NCBI GenBank assembly: GCA_022842845.1
Contig: JALHOT010000015.1
Span: 21,323 to 85,322, forward strand
Direction: 5' to 3'
DNA from: Cyclobacteriaceae bacterium
GTDB lineage: Bacteria > Bacteroidota > Bacteroidia > Cytophagales > Cyclobacteriaceae
DNA length: 64,000 nt
The position numbers and the translations under genes are program-made. Below the pieces are notes generated by a model, which ran no database searches, was not told the origin of the DNA, and worked only from the letters and a program-made list of their open reading frames with translations. This document shows positions 52,587 through 61,361 of the stretch, piece by piece; position 1 is the first letter of the stretch; the number at the start of each line of letters is the position of its first letter.

Positions 52587-54731
52587 TCAAACCAATACAG
52601 GTTGTGGCGACTCTTGATGTTCAGTATAAAATTCAGTGCCCGAAAGTTGCAGCTTAATGATGGTAGGCTTTTGTAGCAGTACAACCTCTATGCTACCCCC
52701 AAGCTTTTCCAAACACTGCTTGGCCACATACAAACCGACACCGGCACCATGCCGTACCTCACCCACAGAGAATAACTCAAAAATGGTTTGCAGCAACTCA
52801 GGACTGATCCCGATGCCATTGTCGATCACCTCAATTTCGATCTTATTATTACTATTGATAGACCCTTTTACTTCCACATAACAATCGTCTACATCAGGGG
52901 CTACATAACGGAAAGCATTGTCGATAATGAAATCCAGCGCCATCCGCAACAAAAAACCATCAGATAAAAGGATAAGATCTTTCGGCACATTGTTGATTAC
53001 ACGTACGTGTTTTTTACTTGTATAGAACTCCTTTTTCAATAGCTCTTCTGTGAGTTTCCAAATCACTACAGGCTCAATTTCTACAGGACGTGTTTTGGCC
53101 TCACTTACATACACAAGCTTGGAAAGCACCTGGGCCAAACCCGTAGCTGTAACTTCAATTCTGTTGAGGTAATCGAGATAACTCACCGGATTTTGATCAT
53201 GCTCCAGACGTGCCAAATTAGTTAAGCCCACCAAAGTGGTAAGGGGACCGCGCAAATCATGGGAAGTCCGGTAAATCAAGTGGTCATACTCTTCCTGACT
53301 TTTCTTTAACTGGTAGTTCGTAATCTTCAGCTTATCCCTTGATTCCACCAGTTCTTTGGTTCGCTGGTGGACTTCTTCTTTAAGCTTGTTCTTCATACTC
53401 CGGTTGGTGCGGTAGAGCACAAACAAGAGTATAGCAATGCTGACAGAGAGTACAGCCACAGTACTAAACAAAAAGCTGAGTTGAGAGCTTTTAACAATTT
53501 TGTTTTGCTGGCGCTGGATAACTTCATCAGATTCCTTCTTGAGATTACTGAGCTGTAACTGACGCAAGTTGTTCGCCAACTTCTCGTTGAAGATTGAATC
53601 TTTGAGCACAATAAAACGATTCTTGTAATCCAATGATTTGGCGAGATCGCCCTTGGCGTAATAGTACTCACTGTAAAGTTCGTAAATATCTCGAAGGACT
53701 CTTTTTAACTGGTACTTGTTGGCAGCTTCTTCGGACTTTTTAAGATATTCTAGACTTTTTTCCAAATCTGTTTTAGAATAAATCTCTGCCAAATGAAAAA
53801 GTGAGGCAGAATATGGCAATAGATTCTGAGAATCTTTAAGATAGTTCAAACACGATATGTATTCCTTTGTTGCCAGATCAAAATTCTCAGTCAATTCGTA
53901 ACCATAGGCCAATTGAAAGTGTGCTTCAGCAAGAATAGAGTTGTCACAATTCCCTGCATTCAAACAAACCGTTATCAATTCTCTAGCTGTTTTCTTAGCT
54001 GTCTCAAAATCACCTAGATCATTTTTACAAAGAGCATAATTCAATAAGTTTATTGCAATACCGTCCGTAATTCCTTCATTCTTCTTTAAAGCTATGGCCT
54101 TCTCAAAGTAGGCTAACGCTTCAGAGGGATTCTCTAACCGGTAAAAAATTAAACCAATATTGTTTAAGGCAATAGCCTGATCATAAACTAATTTTTGATC
54201 TGTCGCAGCTTTTAGAGACTTCATATAATAAACCAAGGCCGAGTCATACATATCTTGACGCTCAAAAAGGGATCCTATGTTGTTCGTGAAATGAATCAAC
54301 CTATCGTTCATACGATAAAGTATACTATGATTTATTCCTATATGATAAAAATAATGAGCCGAGTCAAAGTCGGTCAATTCTCTATAGGAATATGCAAGGG
54401 CGTATATTGATTTAGACTCCAAAACCAAATGAACATTAGCTTTAGAAAGCAAGTAAGATTTTATGGCGTATTGTTTAGCTCTCTTTAAGTCTTCTGATCT
54501 GTACTTTTTGAACAGTTCATAGTATAAACTGTCATGAACTTGAGGTGGATAGGATTGTATTCGATCTTCATTTAAGACCTCCTCCTGAGCATAAAGCTGC
54601 TTTACCTGAGTTAAAGTAATGAGTAATGTTAAAAAAAGCAAACCCGTGTAAGTCAATGACTTAAATAGGAATATTATATTCCTTTCATTAGATTTGTTTT
54701 GGGGTATTATAACTGAATGACCTAAACCCAT
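52587..54731 (-). CDS. TPR-containing histidine kinase
   Basis: 714 residues. A signal or anchor helix lies at about 28-48 and a second helix at about 419-441; between them are about five to seven tetratricopeptide-like repeats (such as AIALNNIGLIFYRLENPSEALAYFEKAIALKK). The cytoplasmic part has a coiled coil, the phospho-acceptor His491 in RTSHDLRGPL and an ATPase domain with VGEVRHGAGVGLYVAKQC. This layout is common in Bacteroidota. The ATG at 54731 is only 14 bp from the divergent small gene at 54746, and lies between the arms of an inverted repeat, so the true start may be further in, for example TTG at 54656. Confidence 0.85.
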   Translation of the reverse strand: MGLGHSVIIPQNKSNERNIIFLFKSLTYTGLLFLTLLITLTQVKQLYAQEEVLNEDRIQSYPPQVHDSLYYELFKKYRSEDLKRAKQYAIKSYLLSKANVHLVLESKSIYALAYSYRELTDFDSAHYFYHIGINHSILYRMNDRLIHFTNNIGSLFERQDMYDSALVYYMKSLKAATDQKLVYDQAIALNNIGLIFYRLENPSEALAYFEKAIALKKNEGITDGIAINLLNYALCKNDLGDFETAKKTARELITVCLNAGNCDNSILAEAHFQLAYGYELTENFDLATKEYISCLNYLKDSQNLLPYSASLFHLAEIYSKTDLEKSLEYLKKSEEAANKYQLKRVLRDIYELYSEYYYAKGDLAKSLDYKNRFIVLKDSIFNEKLANNLRQLQLSNLKKESDEVIQRQQNKIVKSSQLSFLFSTVAVLSVSIAILLFVLYRTNRSMKNKLKEEVHQRTKELVESRDKLKITNYQLKKSQEEYDHLIYRTSHDLRGPLTTLVGLTNLARLEHDQNPVSYLDYLNRIEVTATGLAQVLSKLVYVSEAKTRPVEIEPVVIWKLTEELLKKEFYTSKKHVRVINNVPKDLILLSDGFLLRMALDFIIDNAFRYVAPDVDDCYVEVKGSINSNNKIEIEVIDNGIGISPELLQTIFELFSVGEVRHGAGVGLYVAKQCLEKLGGSIEVVLLQKPTIIKLQLSGTEFYTEHQESPQPVLV

Positions 54732-54743
54732 AAATAATACCCC
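54701..54743. promoter_or_regulatory. Inverted repeat between divergent kinase and small-peptide genes
   Basis: GGGGTATTAT (54701-54710) and ATAATACCCC (54734-54743) form a perfect 10-base inverted repeat with a 23-bp spacer. A second palindrome, GGAATAT-T-ATATTCC, lies at 54668-54682. Both fall at the start of the annotated kinase and just before the small lipoprotein ATG at 54746. They are candidate operators for one or both divergent genes. Confidence 0.5.
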
Positions 54744-54745
54744 TT

Positions 54746-54880
54746 ATGAAAAAGCTTTACGCCCTACTTGTTTTTGCATTACTATCATTTGCAATAGCTT
54801 CTTGCACAGAAGAAGAAGTGAAACCATCAGCATCATCGACAGGCACAACTGAGACCAATAAAAAAACTGATGGATTCTAA
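54746..54880 (+). CDS. Small lipoprotein of 44 residues
   Basis: Begins MKKLYALLVFALLSFAIASC, a clear lipoprotein signal with lipobox Cys20, followed by TEEEVKPSASSTGTTETNKK and a short end. Not detectable by length cut-offs but has a good signal, a close following gene and a terminator. It is the first of two tiny secreted genes on the plus strand. No family recognised. Confidence 0.6.
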   Translation: MKKLYALLVFALLSFAIASCTEEEVKPSASSTGTTETNKKTDGF

Positions 54881-54897
54881 ATAGTGAAAATTGCATT

Positions 54898-55053
54898 ATG
54901 AAAAAAATAAGCATACTCATTGTTGCTGTTGGCATATTGCTGGCGGCAGGCTTCGCCACTAAACCGGAGGCGAAACAAGAAGCAAAGGCTTCAAACGAAA
55001 CACACACTTCAGCGGAAGGTGGCTATATAGAAACCAACGCTGCAGCCTGGTAA
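54898..55053 (+). CDS. Small secreted peptide of 51 residues
   Basis: Begins MKKISILIVAVGILLAAGFA (signal-like) and continues TKPEAKQEAKASNETHTSAE to end GGYIETNAAAW. No cysteine. It follows the tiny lipoprotein gene after 17 bp and is followed after 23 bp by a strong terminator, so the pair is a short transcription unit. Possibly a secreted or surface peptide; function unknown. Confidence 0.55.
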   Translation: MKKISILIVAVGILLAAGFATKPEAKQEAKASNETHTSAEGGYIETNAAAW

Positions 55054-55076
55054 CATTTACCAAGCCTAAAGATATT

Positions 55077-55115
55077 AAAAGCTGGCTTTATACAAAGAGC
55101 CGGCTTTTTCTTTTT
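55077..55115 (+). terminator. Rho-independent terminator
   Basis: Stem AAAAGCTGGCTTT (55077-55089) and AAAGAGCCGGCTTTTT (55094-55109), with one wobble and one bulge, followed by TTTTTCTTTTT. It ends the two small-peptide genes. Confidence 0.85.
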
Positions 55116-55272
55116 AAGCCAAAGCTTCAGATGTGAGATGTGTCGCTAAGCCCTGGCTCAACATATGACCCCAGCCTATCAAGCCGTCTTCCTCAGCCTT
55201 AAAGACAAATTTCAACCGCTCATACTTCTCATTCCTGCTTCCTATACCCTATAGTCTTACTTCGCAGCAAAA

Positions 55273-56652
55273 TTGAGCAACATGAGAAGATTTTATACAA
55301 TTGGAATACAGGCTCTTATCCTTGCCATTACACTTTCAAGTAATGCTTTCGCGCAAAATACGCCACCCCAGGTTGATACCCGTATGTACGACATCATTAC
55401 GGCCGTATCGGCAGAAAGATTGGAGAAGGACATTCGCATCTTAGCTAATTTTGGCACCAGAAATACTTTTTCTGATACCGTGTCAAATACCCGCGGCATA
55501 GGAGCAGCACGCAGGTGGATCAAAGCAGAATTTGATAAAATCTCTAAAGACTGTAAAAACTGTCTGGAGGTTTTTTACCAAAAGGATTTAGTCACCAAAG
55601 AAGGTAATCCACGCGTCCCTAAAGATGCTTATGTAGTGAATGTAGTAGCCATTCAACGCGGCACCGAATTCCCGAACAACTTTATCATCATGTCAGGTGA
55701 TATTGACTCACGTGCCAGCAACACCATGGATTACGAAATCGATGCACCGGGTGCCAACGACAATGCTACGGGTATGGCAGGAGCGATTGAAGCGGCCCGT
55801 GTACTCTCGAAATATAAATTCAGGCATAGCATTATATATGTTGGGCTTTCTGGAGAAGAACAAGGCCTCTTTGGAGGAGCAGGTCTCGCCAAGTATGCAC
55901 AAGCCAAAGGCTGGAATATCTTGGGTGTGTTGAATAACGATATGATTGGCAATATCGAAGGCGTAAATGGCGTGATTGACAATCGCTCCTTCCGCATTTT
56001 CTCAGAACCCGTACCGCCCACTGAAACAGAACAGCGCAGAACTCAACGCAGGTTCTATGGTGGTGAAGTAGATGGCATCTCGCGTCAGCTCGCGCGCTAT
56101 GTTTACACGCAGACCAAAACCTATATGCCGGAGATGAACCCCATGATGATCTATCGATTGGATCGATTTGGTCGCGGTGGGCATCATCGTCCTTTCAACG
56201 ATGTAGGCTTTCCTGGTATCCGCATCATGGAGACCAATGAGAATTATAACCGTCAGCACCAGGACATCCGCGTAGAAAACGGCATTAAGTATGGCGATGT
56301 AATTGAAGGTGTGAATTTTGAGTACTGCAAAAAACTAACCGCTGTCAATGCACTTACCCTGGCAGGTATTGCCTGGGCACCGCCTGCTCCTACGAACGTA
56401 GCTATTGGCGGGGCAGTTCAACCTTCAACTAAGTTAAGCTGGGATGCACTGCCAGCCGACAAAGTAGCCGGTTACAAGATCTATTGGAGAGATACAACCT
56501 CACCTACCTGGGATAATTTCCGCTATGTAGGAAATGTGAATGCCTTTACCCTGGAAGGAATCGTGATTGACAACTATTTCTTTGGTGTTTCTGCGGTAGA
56601 TAAAAGCGGCAATGAGTCGGTTATTGTCTTCCCTGAGAAGCTTATTCGCTAG
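55273..56652 (+). CDS. M28-family metallopeptidase with C-terminal fibronectin type III domain
   Basis: 459 residues with signal peptide (cleaved near FAQ, residue 28). The M28 core has the zinc ligands Asp163 (GANDNATGMAG), Glu195/Glu196 (SGEEQGLFGG), Asp223 (NNDMIGN) and His304/His305 (GGHHRPFND). The first ligand is unusual: where most M28 enzymes have GHxDS, this has GDIDSR, with Asp143 in place of His. This variant occurs in a recognisable subgroup of Bacteroidota and Acidobacteriota proteins. A fibronectin type III domain (about 373-459) ends it. Predicted to be a secreted aminopeptidase. Confidence 0.85.
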   Translation: MSNMRRFYTIGIQALILAITLSSNAFAQNTPPQVDTRMYDIITAVSAERLEKDIRILANFGTRNTFSDTVSNTRGIGAARRWIKAEFDKISKDCKNCLEVFYQKDLVTKEGNPRVPKDAYVVNVVAIQRGTEFPNNFIIMSGDIDSRASNTMDYEIDAPGANDNATGMAGAIEAARVLSKYKFRHSIIYVGLSGEEQGLFGGAGLAKYAQAKGWNILGVLNNDMIGNIEGVNGVIDNRSFRIFSEPVPPTETEQRRTQRRFYGGEVDGISRQLARYVYTQTKTYMPEMNPMMIYRLDRFGRGGHHRPFNDVGFPGIRIMETNENYNRQHQDIRVENGIKYGDVIEGVNFEYCKKLTAVNALTLAGIAWAPPAPTNVAIGGAVQPSTKLSWDALPADKVAGYKIYWRDTTSPTWDNFRYVGNVNAFTLEGIVIDNYFFGVSAVDKSGNESVIVFPEKLIR

Positions 56653-56740
56653 CATTTTATAAATCAGTTTCTGCTCTGACTTTAGTCATGGTGAGTTGAA
56701 AGCAAGTTTGGTAGTTATACTATCAAATACGCACATCACC

Positions 56741-58624
56741 ATGGAAAAATTCAAGGAACATGTAGAGGATGTCACCGTCCGCTTTGCGGGTGACTCCGGT
56801 GACGGAATGCAATTAGTGGGAACACAATTCTCTGACTCCTCAGGCTTTGCCGGCAATGAAGTAAATACCTTTCCTGATTTTCCATCGGAGATACGCGCTC
56901 CGGAAGGTACCCTATACGGAGTCAGTGCCTTTCAGGTACACTTTGGCACACGCAACATCAATACTACAGGTGATTTTGTAGATGTATTGGTGGCTATGAA
57001 TGCAGCTTCGCTAAAAGTAAACCTCGCCAATGTTCGTACCCACGGCATTATCATAGTGAATACAGAAGGTTTTGATGAGCGCAGTCTAAAACTTGCCGGC
57101 TACGCCAAAAATCCACTGGAAGATGGATCGTTGAACAACTATCAGTTGGTACTGATCGACATGGGCAAAGAACTGAAGAAAGCCTTCATCGAATTAGACA
57201 TTCCTTCGAAGTTGATACAACGAACCAAAAACATTTTCGCCCTGGGCGTAACGTATTGGCTATTCCACAGACCGCTGGAGCCTACCGTATCGTGGATCAA
57301 TAAAAAGTTTAAGGACAAGGAAGATGTGATCCTGGCCAACGTTCACTCCTTACAAGCCGGCTGGAATTTCGCAGAGAAAAATCCTGACTTTAAAACACAA
57401 TACCTAATCGATCGATCAAACCTACCTCCTGGTAAGTACAGAAGCATCACCGGTAACCAAGCCGTTGCACTAGGCTTAGTGGTGGCAGCCACTAAAGCCA
57501 GACTACCTCTTTTTTTAGGTTCCTATCCCATCACACCCGCCACCGATATTTTGCATGCCATCTCCGGCTACAAGCGTTATGGGGTGAAACATTTACAAGC
57601 TGAAGATGAAATCGCTGGCATCACCAGCGCCTTGGGTGCTGCCTTTGGAGGAAGCCTTGCTGTAACCACGACCAGTGGTCCTGGACTTTCATTAAAGTCA
57701 GAAGCGATAGGTCTTGCCATCATGACGGAGCTACCACTCATTATTGTCGATGTGATGCGCGCAGGTCCAAGCACAGGACTACCTACCAAAACAGAACAAA
57801 GCGATTTAATGATTGCCATGTATGGAAGACACGGGGAAGCCCCCATGCCTGTATTGGCAGCAGCCAGTTCTTCCGATTGTTTTGACATGACGATGGAAGC
57901 TGCCCGCATTGCGCTCAAGTACATGACGCCCGTGATGTTGCTCACAGATGGCTACATCGGTCAAGCTTCAGAACCGTGGCGTATACCGGATGTGGCAACT
58001 CTACCAGACATTGCACCACACTTTGCCGAAGATGCCAAAACCTTCAAACCCTATGCACGCAATCCTGAAACGTTGGGGCGTATGTGGGCCATCCCTGGGC
58101 TCCAGGGCATGGAACACCGCATAGGTGGATTAGAAAAAGAAGATGGTAGTGGCATCGTGAGTCATGATCCCATCAACCATCAAAAAATGGTAGAGATCCG
58201 TCAAAGAAAAGTGGATGGCATTGCTAACGACATTCCGGAGTTGGAAGTGATCGGCCCTGCCGAAGGAGACATACTACTCTTAAGTTGGGGAAGTACATAC
58301 GGAGCCGTACGCACCGCAGTGGGTAAACTGAAGGAAAAGGGACATATTGTTTCCTATGCACACTTGCGCTACCTAAATCCCTTTCCAAAAAATCTGGGAG
58401 ATGTATTGCATCGCTTCGAACGCGTAGTCATTCCTGAGTTAAATACAGGTCAACTGAAAAACTTAATTCAAGCCAAATATTTGAAGCCTGTCATCGGCAT
58501 TAACAAAGTACAAGGCAAGCCCTTCAAATCAGTGGAGTTGGAAGAAAAGATCGAAGTATTGCTGTCGATGGAAAACATCAAGAAGTGGTCTTCCAAAAAA
58601 GTAGACATACCTGTTGACCTCTAA
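56741..58624 (+). CDS. korA: 2-oxoacid:ferredoxin oxidoreductase, alpha/gamma fused subunit
   Basis: 627 residues. The start at 56741 (MEKFKEHVEDVTVRFAGDSGDGMQ) is ATG; an earlier TTG is less likely. Residues about 10-200 form the gamma domain; the alpha domain begins near GNQAVALGLVVAATKARLPL (about 239) with the pyrimidine-binding SYPITPATDIL. The PSTGLPTKTEQSDLMIAMYGRHGEAPMPV block is typical of 2-oxoglutarate-type KorA. With KorB it oxidises 2-oxoacids plus CoA to acyl-CoA and carbon dioxide, reducing ferredoxin. It precedes korB by 11 bp and lies 1.3 kb upstream of the nuo operon. Confidence 0.92.
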   Translation: MEKFKEHVEDVTVRFAGDSGDGMQLVGTQFSDSSGFAGNEVNTFPDFPSEIRAPEGTLYGVSAFQVHFGTRNINTTGDFVDVLVAMNAASLKVNLANVRTHGIIIVNTEGFDERSLKLAGYAKNPLEDGSLNNYQLVLIDMGKELKKAFIELDIPSKLIQRTKNIFALGVTYWLFHRPLEPTVSWINKKFKDKEDVILANVHSLQAGWNFAEKNPDFKTQYLIDRSNLPPGKYRSITGNQAVALGLVVAATKARLPLFLGSYPITPATDILHAISGYKRYGVKHLQAEDEIAGITSALGAAFGGSLAVTTTSGPGLSLKSEAIGLAIMTELPLIIVDVMRAGPSTGLPTKTEQSDLMIAMYGRHGEAPMPVLAAASSSDCFDMTMEAARIALKYMTPVMLLTDGYIGQASEPWRIPDVATLPDIAPHFAEDAKTFKPYARNPETLGRMWAIPGLQGMEHRIGGLEKEDGSGIVSHDPINHQKMVEIRQRKVDGIANDIPELEVIGPAEGDILLLSWGSTYGAVRTAVGKLKEKGHIVSYAHLRYLNPFPKNLGDVLHRFERVVIPELNTGQLKNLIQAKYLKPVIGINKVQGKPFKSVELEEKIEVLLSMENIKKWSSKKVDIPVDL

Positions 58625-58635
58625 ACACAAAAGCC

Positions 58636-59685
58636 ATGAAGACAATCATTGATGATATTTTGGAGAAACCTCATGCAGGTGAGACCAGCTATACTGCTAA
58701 AGATTTTAAACCCGATGTAGATGTACGGTGGTGTGCCGGTTGTGGAGCCATCTCTGTTCTCTCTCCTGCCCAACGATTAATGCCGGAGTTGGGCGTTCCC
58801 AAAGAAAAAATTGTGTACATCTCAGGTATCGGCTGCTCTGGTCGCTTCCCCTACTACATGGATACCTATGGTTTTCATTCCATTCACGGAAGGGCTTTAC
58901 CCATTGCCAGTGGACTCAAAATTGCCCGACCTGATTTAAGTGTATGGGTAGTAACCGGTGATGGCGACAACATGAGCATCGGAGGCAATCACTTCATTCA
59001 TGCGTGCAGAAGAAACGTAGACATCAACGTAATGATGTTTAACAACGAAGTGTATAGTTTAACGAAGGGACAGTTCTCTCCTACTTCACATCGCGGACAG
59101 GTAACTAAATCTTCACCGCTCGGCTCACTCGATGATCCATTCAATCCTGTTGCCCTGGCGCTTGGTGCGAGTGCTACGTTTGTAGCCCGTGGCCATGATA
59201 AGGATCGGGCTCAACTACAACAGCTCTTGCAAAAGGCACATCAGCACAAGGGTTTCTCTTTTATAGAAATCTATACCAACTGCAGAATTTTTAACGATGG
59301 CGCTTTTGATCTATACACCAATGCTGATACACGAAGTGACAGCACAGTATGGTTAGAACATGAACAACCTTTGGTATTTGGTAAAAATAAAGACAAGGGC
59401 ATTAAACTGGATGGCTTCAACCCCGTAGTGATTGACTTAACGGCCGAAGGTAATAGCATCAGCGATGTGTTAGTACACAACGAAAAGGATTCTACGCTGG
59501 CTTTCATCTTGGCCAACATGACGTATTCAGAAGTACTTCCTCGTCCGATGGGTATCATTCAAAACCTGGAGCGTTCCTCCTATGAAGAACGTGTGGTAGA
59601 TCAGATTACCCAAGAAGTAGAGAAGAAAGGAGCCGGTAGTCTGGAATCTCTTTTACAAGGCGGAAGCTTCTGGGAAATCAATTGA
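58636..59685 (+). CDS. korB: 2-oxoacid:ferredoxin oxidoreductase, beta subunit
   Basis: 349 residues carrying the thiamine diphosphate site: GDGDNMSIGGNHF (about 108-120) and the NNEVY of the second half (137-140). The [4Fe-4S] cysteines lie in RWCAGCG (Cys33, Cys36) and ISGIGCSGR (Cys67), with a fourth later. Together with KorA it reduces ferredoxin. It is followed by a strong hairpin and then by the nuo operon, which suggests a functional link: reduced ferredoxin could feed the ferredoxin-dependent form of complex I. Confidence 0.92.
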   Translation: MKTIIDDILEKPHAGETSYTAKDFKPDVDVRWCAGCGAISVLSPAQRLMPELGVPKEKIVYISGIGCSGRFPYYMDTYGFHSIHGRALPIASGLKIARPDLSVWVVTGDGDNMSIGGNHFIHACRRNVDINVMMFNNEVYSLTKGQFSPTSHRGQVTKSSPLGSLDDPFNPVALALGASATFVARGHDKDRAQLQQLLQKAHQHKGFSFIEIYTNCRIFNDGAFDLYTNADTRSDSTVWLEHEQPLVFGKNKDKGIKLDGFNPVVIDLTAEGNSISDVLVHNEKDSTLAFILANMTYSEVLPRPMGIIQNLERSSYEERVVDQITQEVEKKGAGSLESLLQGGSFWEIN

Positions 59686-59733
59686 TTACTATTTAATTAA
59701 TTCAATTCAAATATTACTCCATCCAATATATAA

Positions 59734-59766
59734 GAAGACCACATAGCTGATAACTATGTGGTCTTC
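59734..59766. terminator. Perfect 13-bp hairpin after korB
   Basis: GAAGACCACATAG (59734-59746) pairs with CTATGTGGTCTTC (59754-59766) around a 7-base loop. It is followed by GTGTCTGTG rather than a strong T tract, so it may act as a hairpin terminator or processing signal. It separates korAB from the nuo operon. Confidence 0.7.
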
Positions 59767-59953
59767 GTGTCTGTGTAGCTTTTATTTCAACTAGCTCACG
59801 AGACTTCACACACCTACCTGATTAAAATCATTCTCGCGAAAAGCTGAAATCATGCTTCGCTACTCCGGATCAATCTACTTTAACACTTGAAAGCAAGGCA
59901 GCACATGATGACTGGTGCTGAAAACGTTTTCGCTCAATAACCTTCATGCGAAT

Positions 59954-60304
59954 ATGGAAAGCTATCATCTCTTAACACTCTTTCTCACAGCCGTGGTTCT
60001 GGTGGGTGGAGCCATCATCTTCAGCTACTACGCAGCACCCTACAAACCTGGAACCGTAAAGTCGGAACCCTATGAATGTGGCATCCCTACAGAAGGGCCC
60101 ACCTGGATACAGTTTCATGTGGGCTATTATTTGTTCGCCATCATCTATCTAATTTTTGATGTCGAGACTGTCTTCTTATATCCTTGGGCGGTGGTGATGC
60201 GCGAAGTGGGCCTTAGTGCCTTTATCGAAGTACTTATCTTTTTAACCATACTTGGCTTAGGCTTGCTCTATGCCTGGAAGAAAAAAGCATTGATATGGGA
60301 ATAG
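59954..60304 (+). CDS. nuoA: NADH-quinone oxidoreductase subunit A
   Basis: 116 residues from ATG at 59954 ([19 protein letters not shown]); an upstream GTG would add 13 residues. Three membrane helices and the conserved [43 protein letters not shown] are present. Membrane subunit of complex I, near the quinone site. First gene of the nuo operon; nuoB starts within its last codons. Confidence 0.95.
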   Translation: MESYHLLTLFLTAVVLVGGAIIFSYYAAPYKPGTVKSEPYECGIPTEGPTWIQFHVGYYLFAIIYLIFDVETVFLYPWAVVMREVGLSAFIEVLIFLTILGLGLLYAWKKKALIWE

Positions 60305-60906
60305 AAATAAAATCCATGGCCTACGAAGACTTCAACGACAATAAAGAGTTGGAGGAATTGCAAAAGAGTGGCAGTAGTGTAATGCTGAGTACACTCGAAG
60401 CACTGCAAAACTGGGGAAGATCTAATTCGGTCTGGCCACTCACCTTTGCGACCAGCTGCTGTGGCATCGAGATGATGGCTACAGGTGGTGCGCGTCATGA
60501 CTTCGCCCGCTTTGGGATAGAAGTATACCGTGCCTCACCACGTCAGGCAGATGTGATCGTAGTGGCAGGTACTATCGTAAAAAAGATGGCACCCGTTTTA
60601 AAACGTCTTTACGATCAAATGGCAGATCCCAAATATGTCATTGCCATGGGCGCCTGTGCAGTATCAGGCGGTCCTTTCTATTATAACTCCTATTCAGTGG
60701 TCAGAGGAGTGGATCAGGTAATCCCGGTGGATGTATACATCCCTGGCTGTCCACCGCGGCCGGAAGCACTCTTATATGGTGTGATGCAATTGCAACGGAA
60801 GATAAAGGCGCGCTCTTCTACCAAAGATGCGAAAGTAGAAGCTCCTATAGCAGAAGTGAAAGCACCGGAAGAAACCGTCACTCCCACTCAAACTCCTATG
60901 CCATGA
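60295..60906 (+). CDS. nuoB: NADH-quinone oxidoreductase subunit B
   Basis: 203 residues. The N2 iron-sulfur cluster ligands are present: Cys55/Cys56 in [10 protein letters not shown], Cys121 in GACAVSGG and Cys152 in [10 protein letters not shown]. It also has a C-terminal tail of about 35 residues rich in Lys, Glu, Pro and Thr that is not part of the usual fold. It overlaps nuoA by 10 bases and nuoC by 4. An ATG seven codons later is an alternative start. This subunit carries the last electron carrier before quinone. Confidence 0.95.
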   Translation: MGIEIKSMAYEDFNDNKELEELQKSGSSVMLSTLEALQNWGRSNSVWPLTFATSCCGIEMMATGGARHDFARFGIEVYRASPRQADVIVVAGTIVKKMAPVLKRLYDQMADPKYVIAMGACAVSGGPFYYNSYSVVRGVDQVIPVDVYIPGCPPRPEALLYGVMQLQRKIKARSSTKDAKVEAPIAEVKAPEETVTPTQTPMP

Positions 60907-61358
60907 CTCGCGAAGAACTGACAGCCTTTGTATTGGAACAAGTGCCCGATATGAAAGCGGGAACGAATAAACAATTTCCGGAATGCATCGTCAATGCCGA
61001 GCAAATCAATCCCCTTGCTAAAGCACTGAAAGAAAATGCCATCACCAAAATGGATTACCTCTTTTGTGAAACAGCAGCCGATCGCAAAGATGGCTTTCAC
61101 ATGGTCTACCACCTTACTTCCAGTGTACACAAACACAATCTGATGCTGAAAGTAATTCTCACCGATAAAGTAAATCCAAGCATTCCTACCGTGAGTGATG
61201 TGTGGCACGCAGCCGAATTTTATGAGCGTGAAATCTTTGATCTCTTCGGTATACGATTCGAGAACCACCCCAACCTGAAGCGCATTTTCCTGGAAGATGA
61301 TTGGATAGGCTATCCGCTACGTAAAGATTATAAAGATGATTTCATCCTAGAACGCTAA
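60903..61358 (+). CDS. nuoC: NADH-quinone oxidoreductase subunit C
   Basis: 151 residues with the 30-kDa subunit signature [44 protein letters not shown]. It joins NuoD in the peripheral arm. The start is set by the 4-base overlap with nuoB; it lies 3 bp before nuoD. Confidence 0.94.
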   Translation: MTREELTAFVLEQVPDMKAGTNKQFPECIVNAEQINPLAKALKENAITKMDYLFCETAADRKDGFHMVYHLTSSVHKHNLMLKVILTDKVNPSIPTVSDVWHAAEFYEREIFDLFGIRFENHPNLKRIFLEDDWIGYPLRKDYKDDFILER

Positions 61359-61361
61359 GCC

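Noticed and set aside
59734..59766. Riboswitch or RNA gene before nuoA
   Set aside because: A single simple hairpin with no conserved junction elements; best explained as a terminator after korB.
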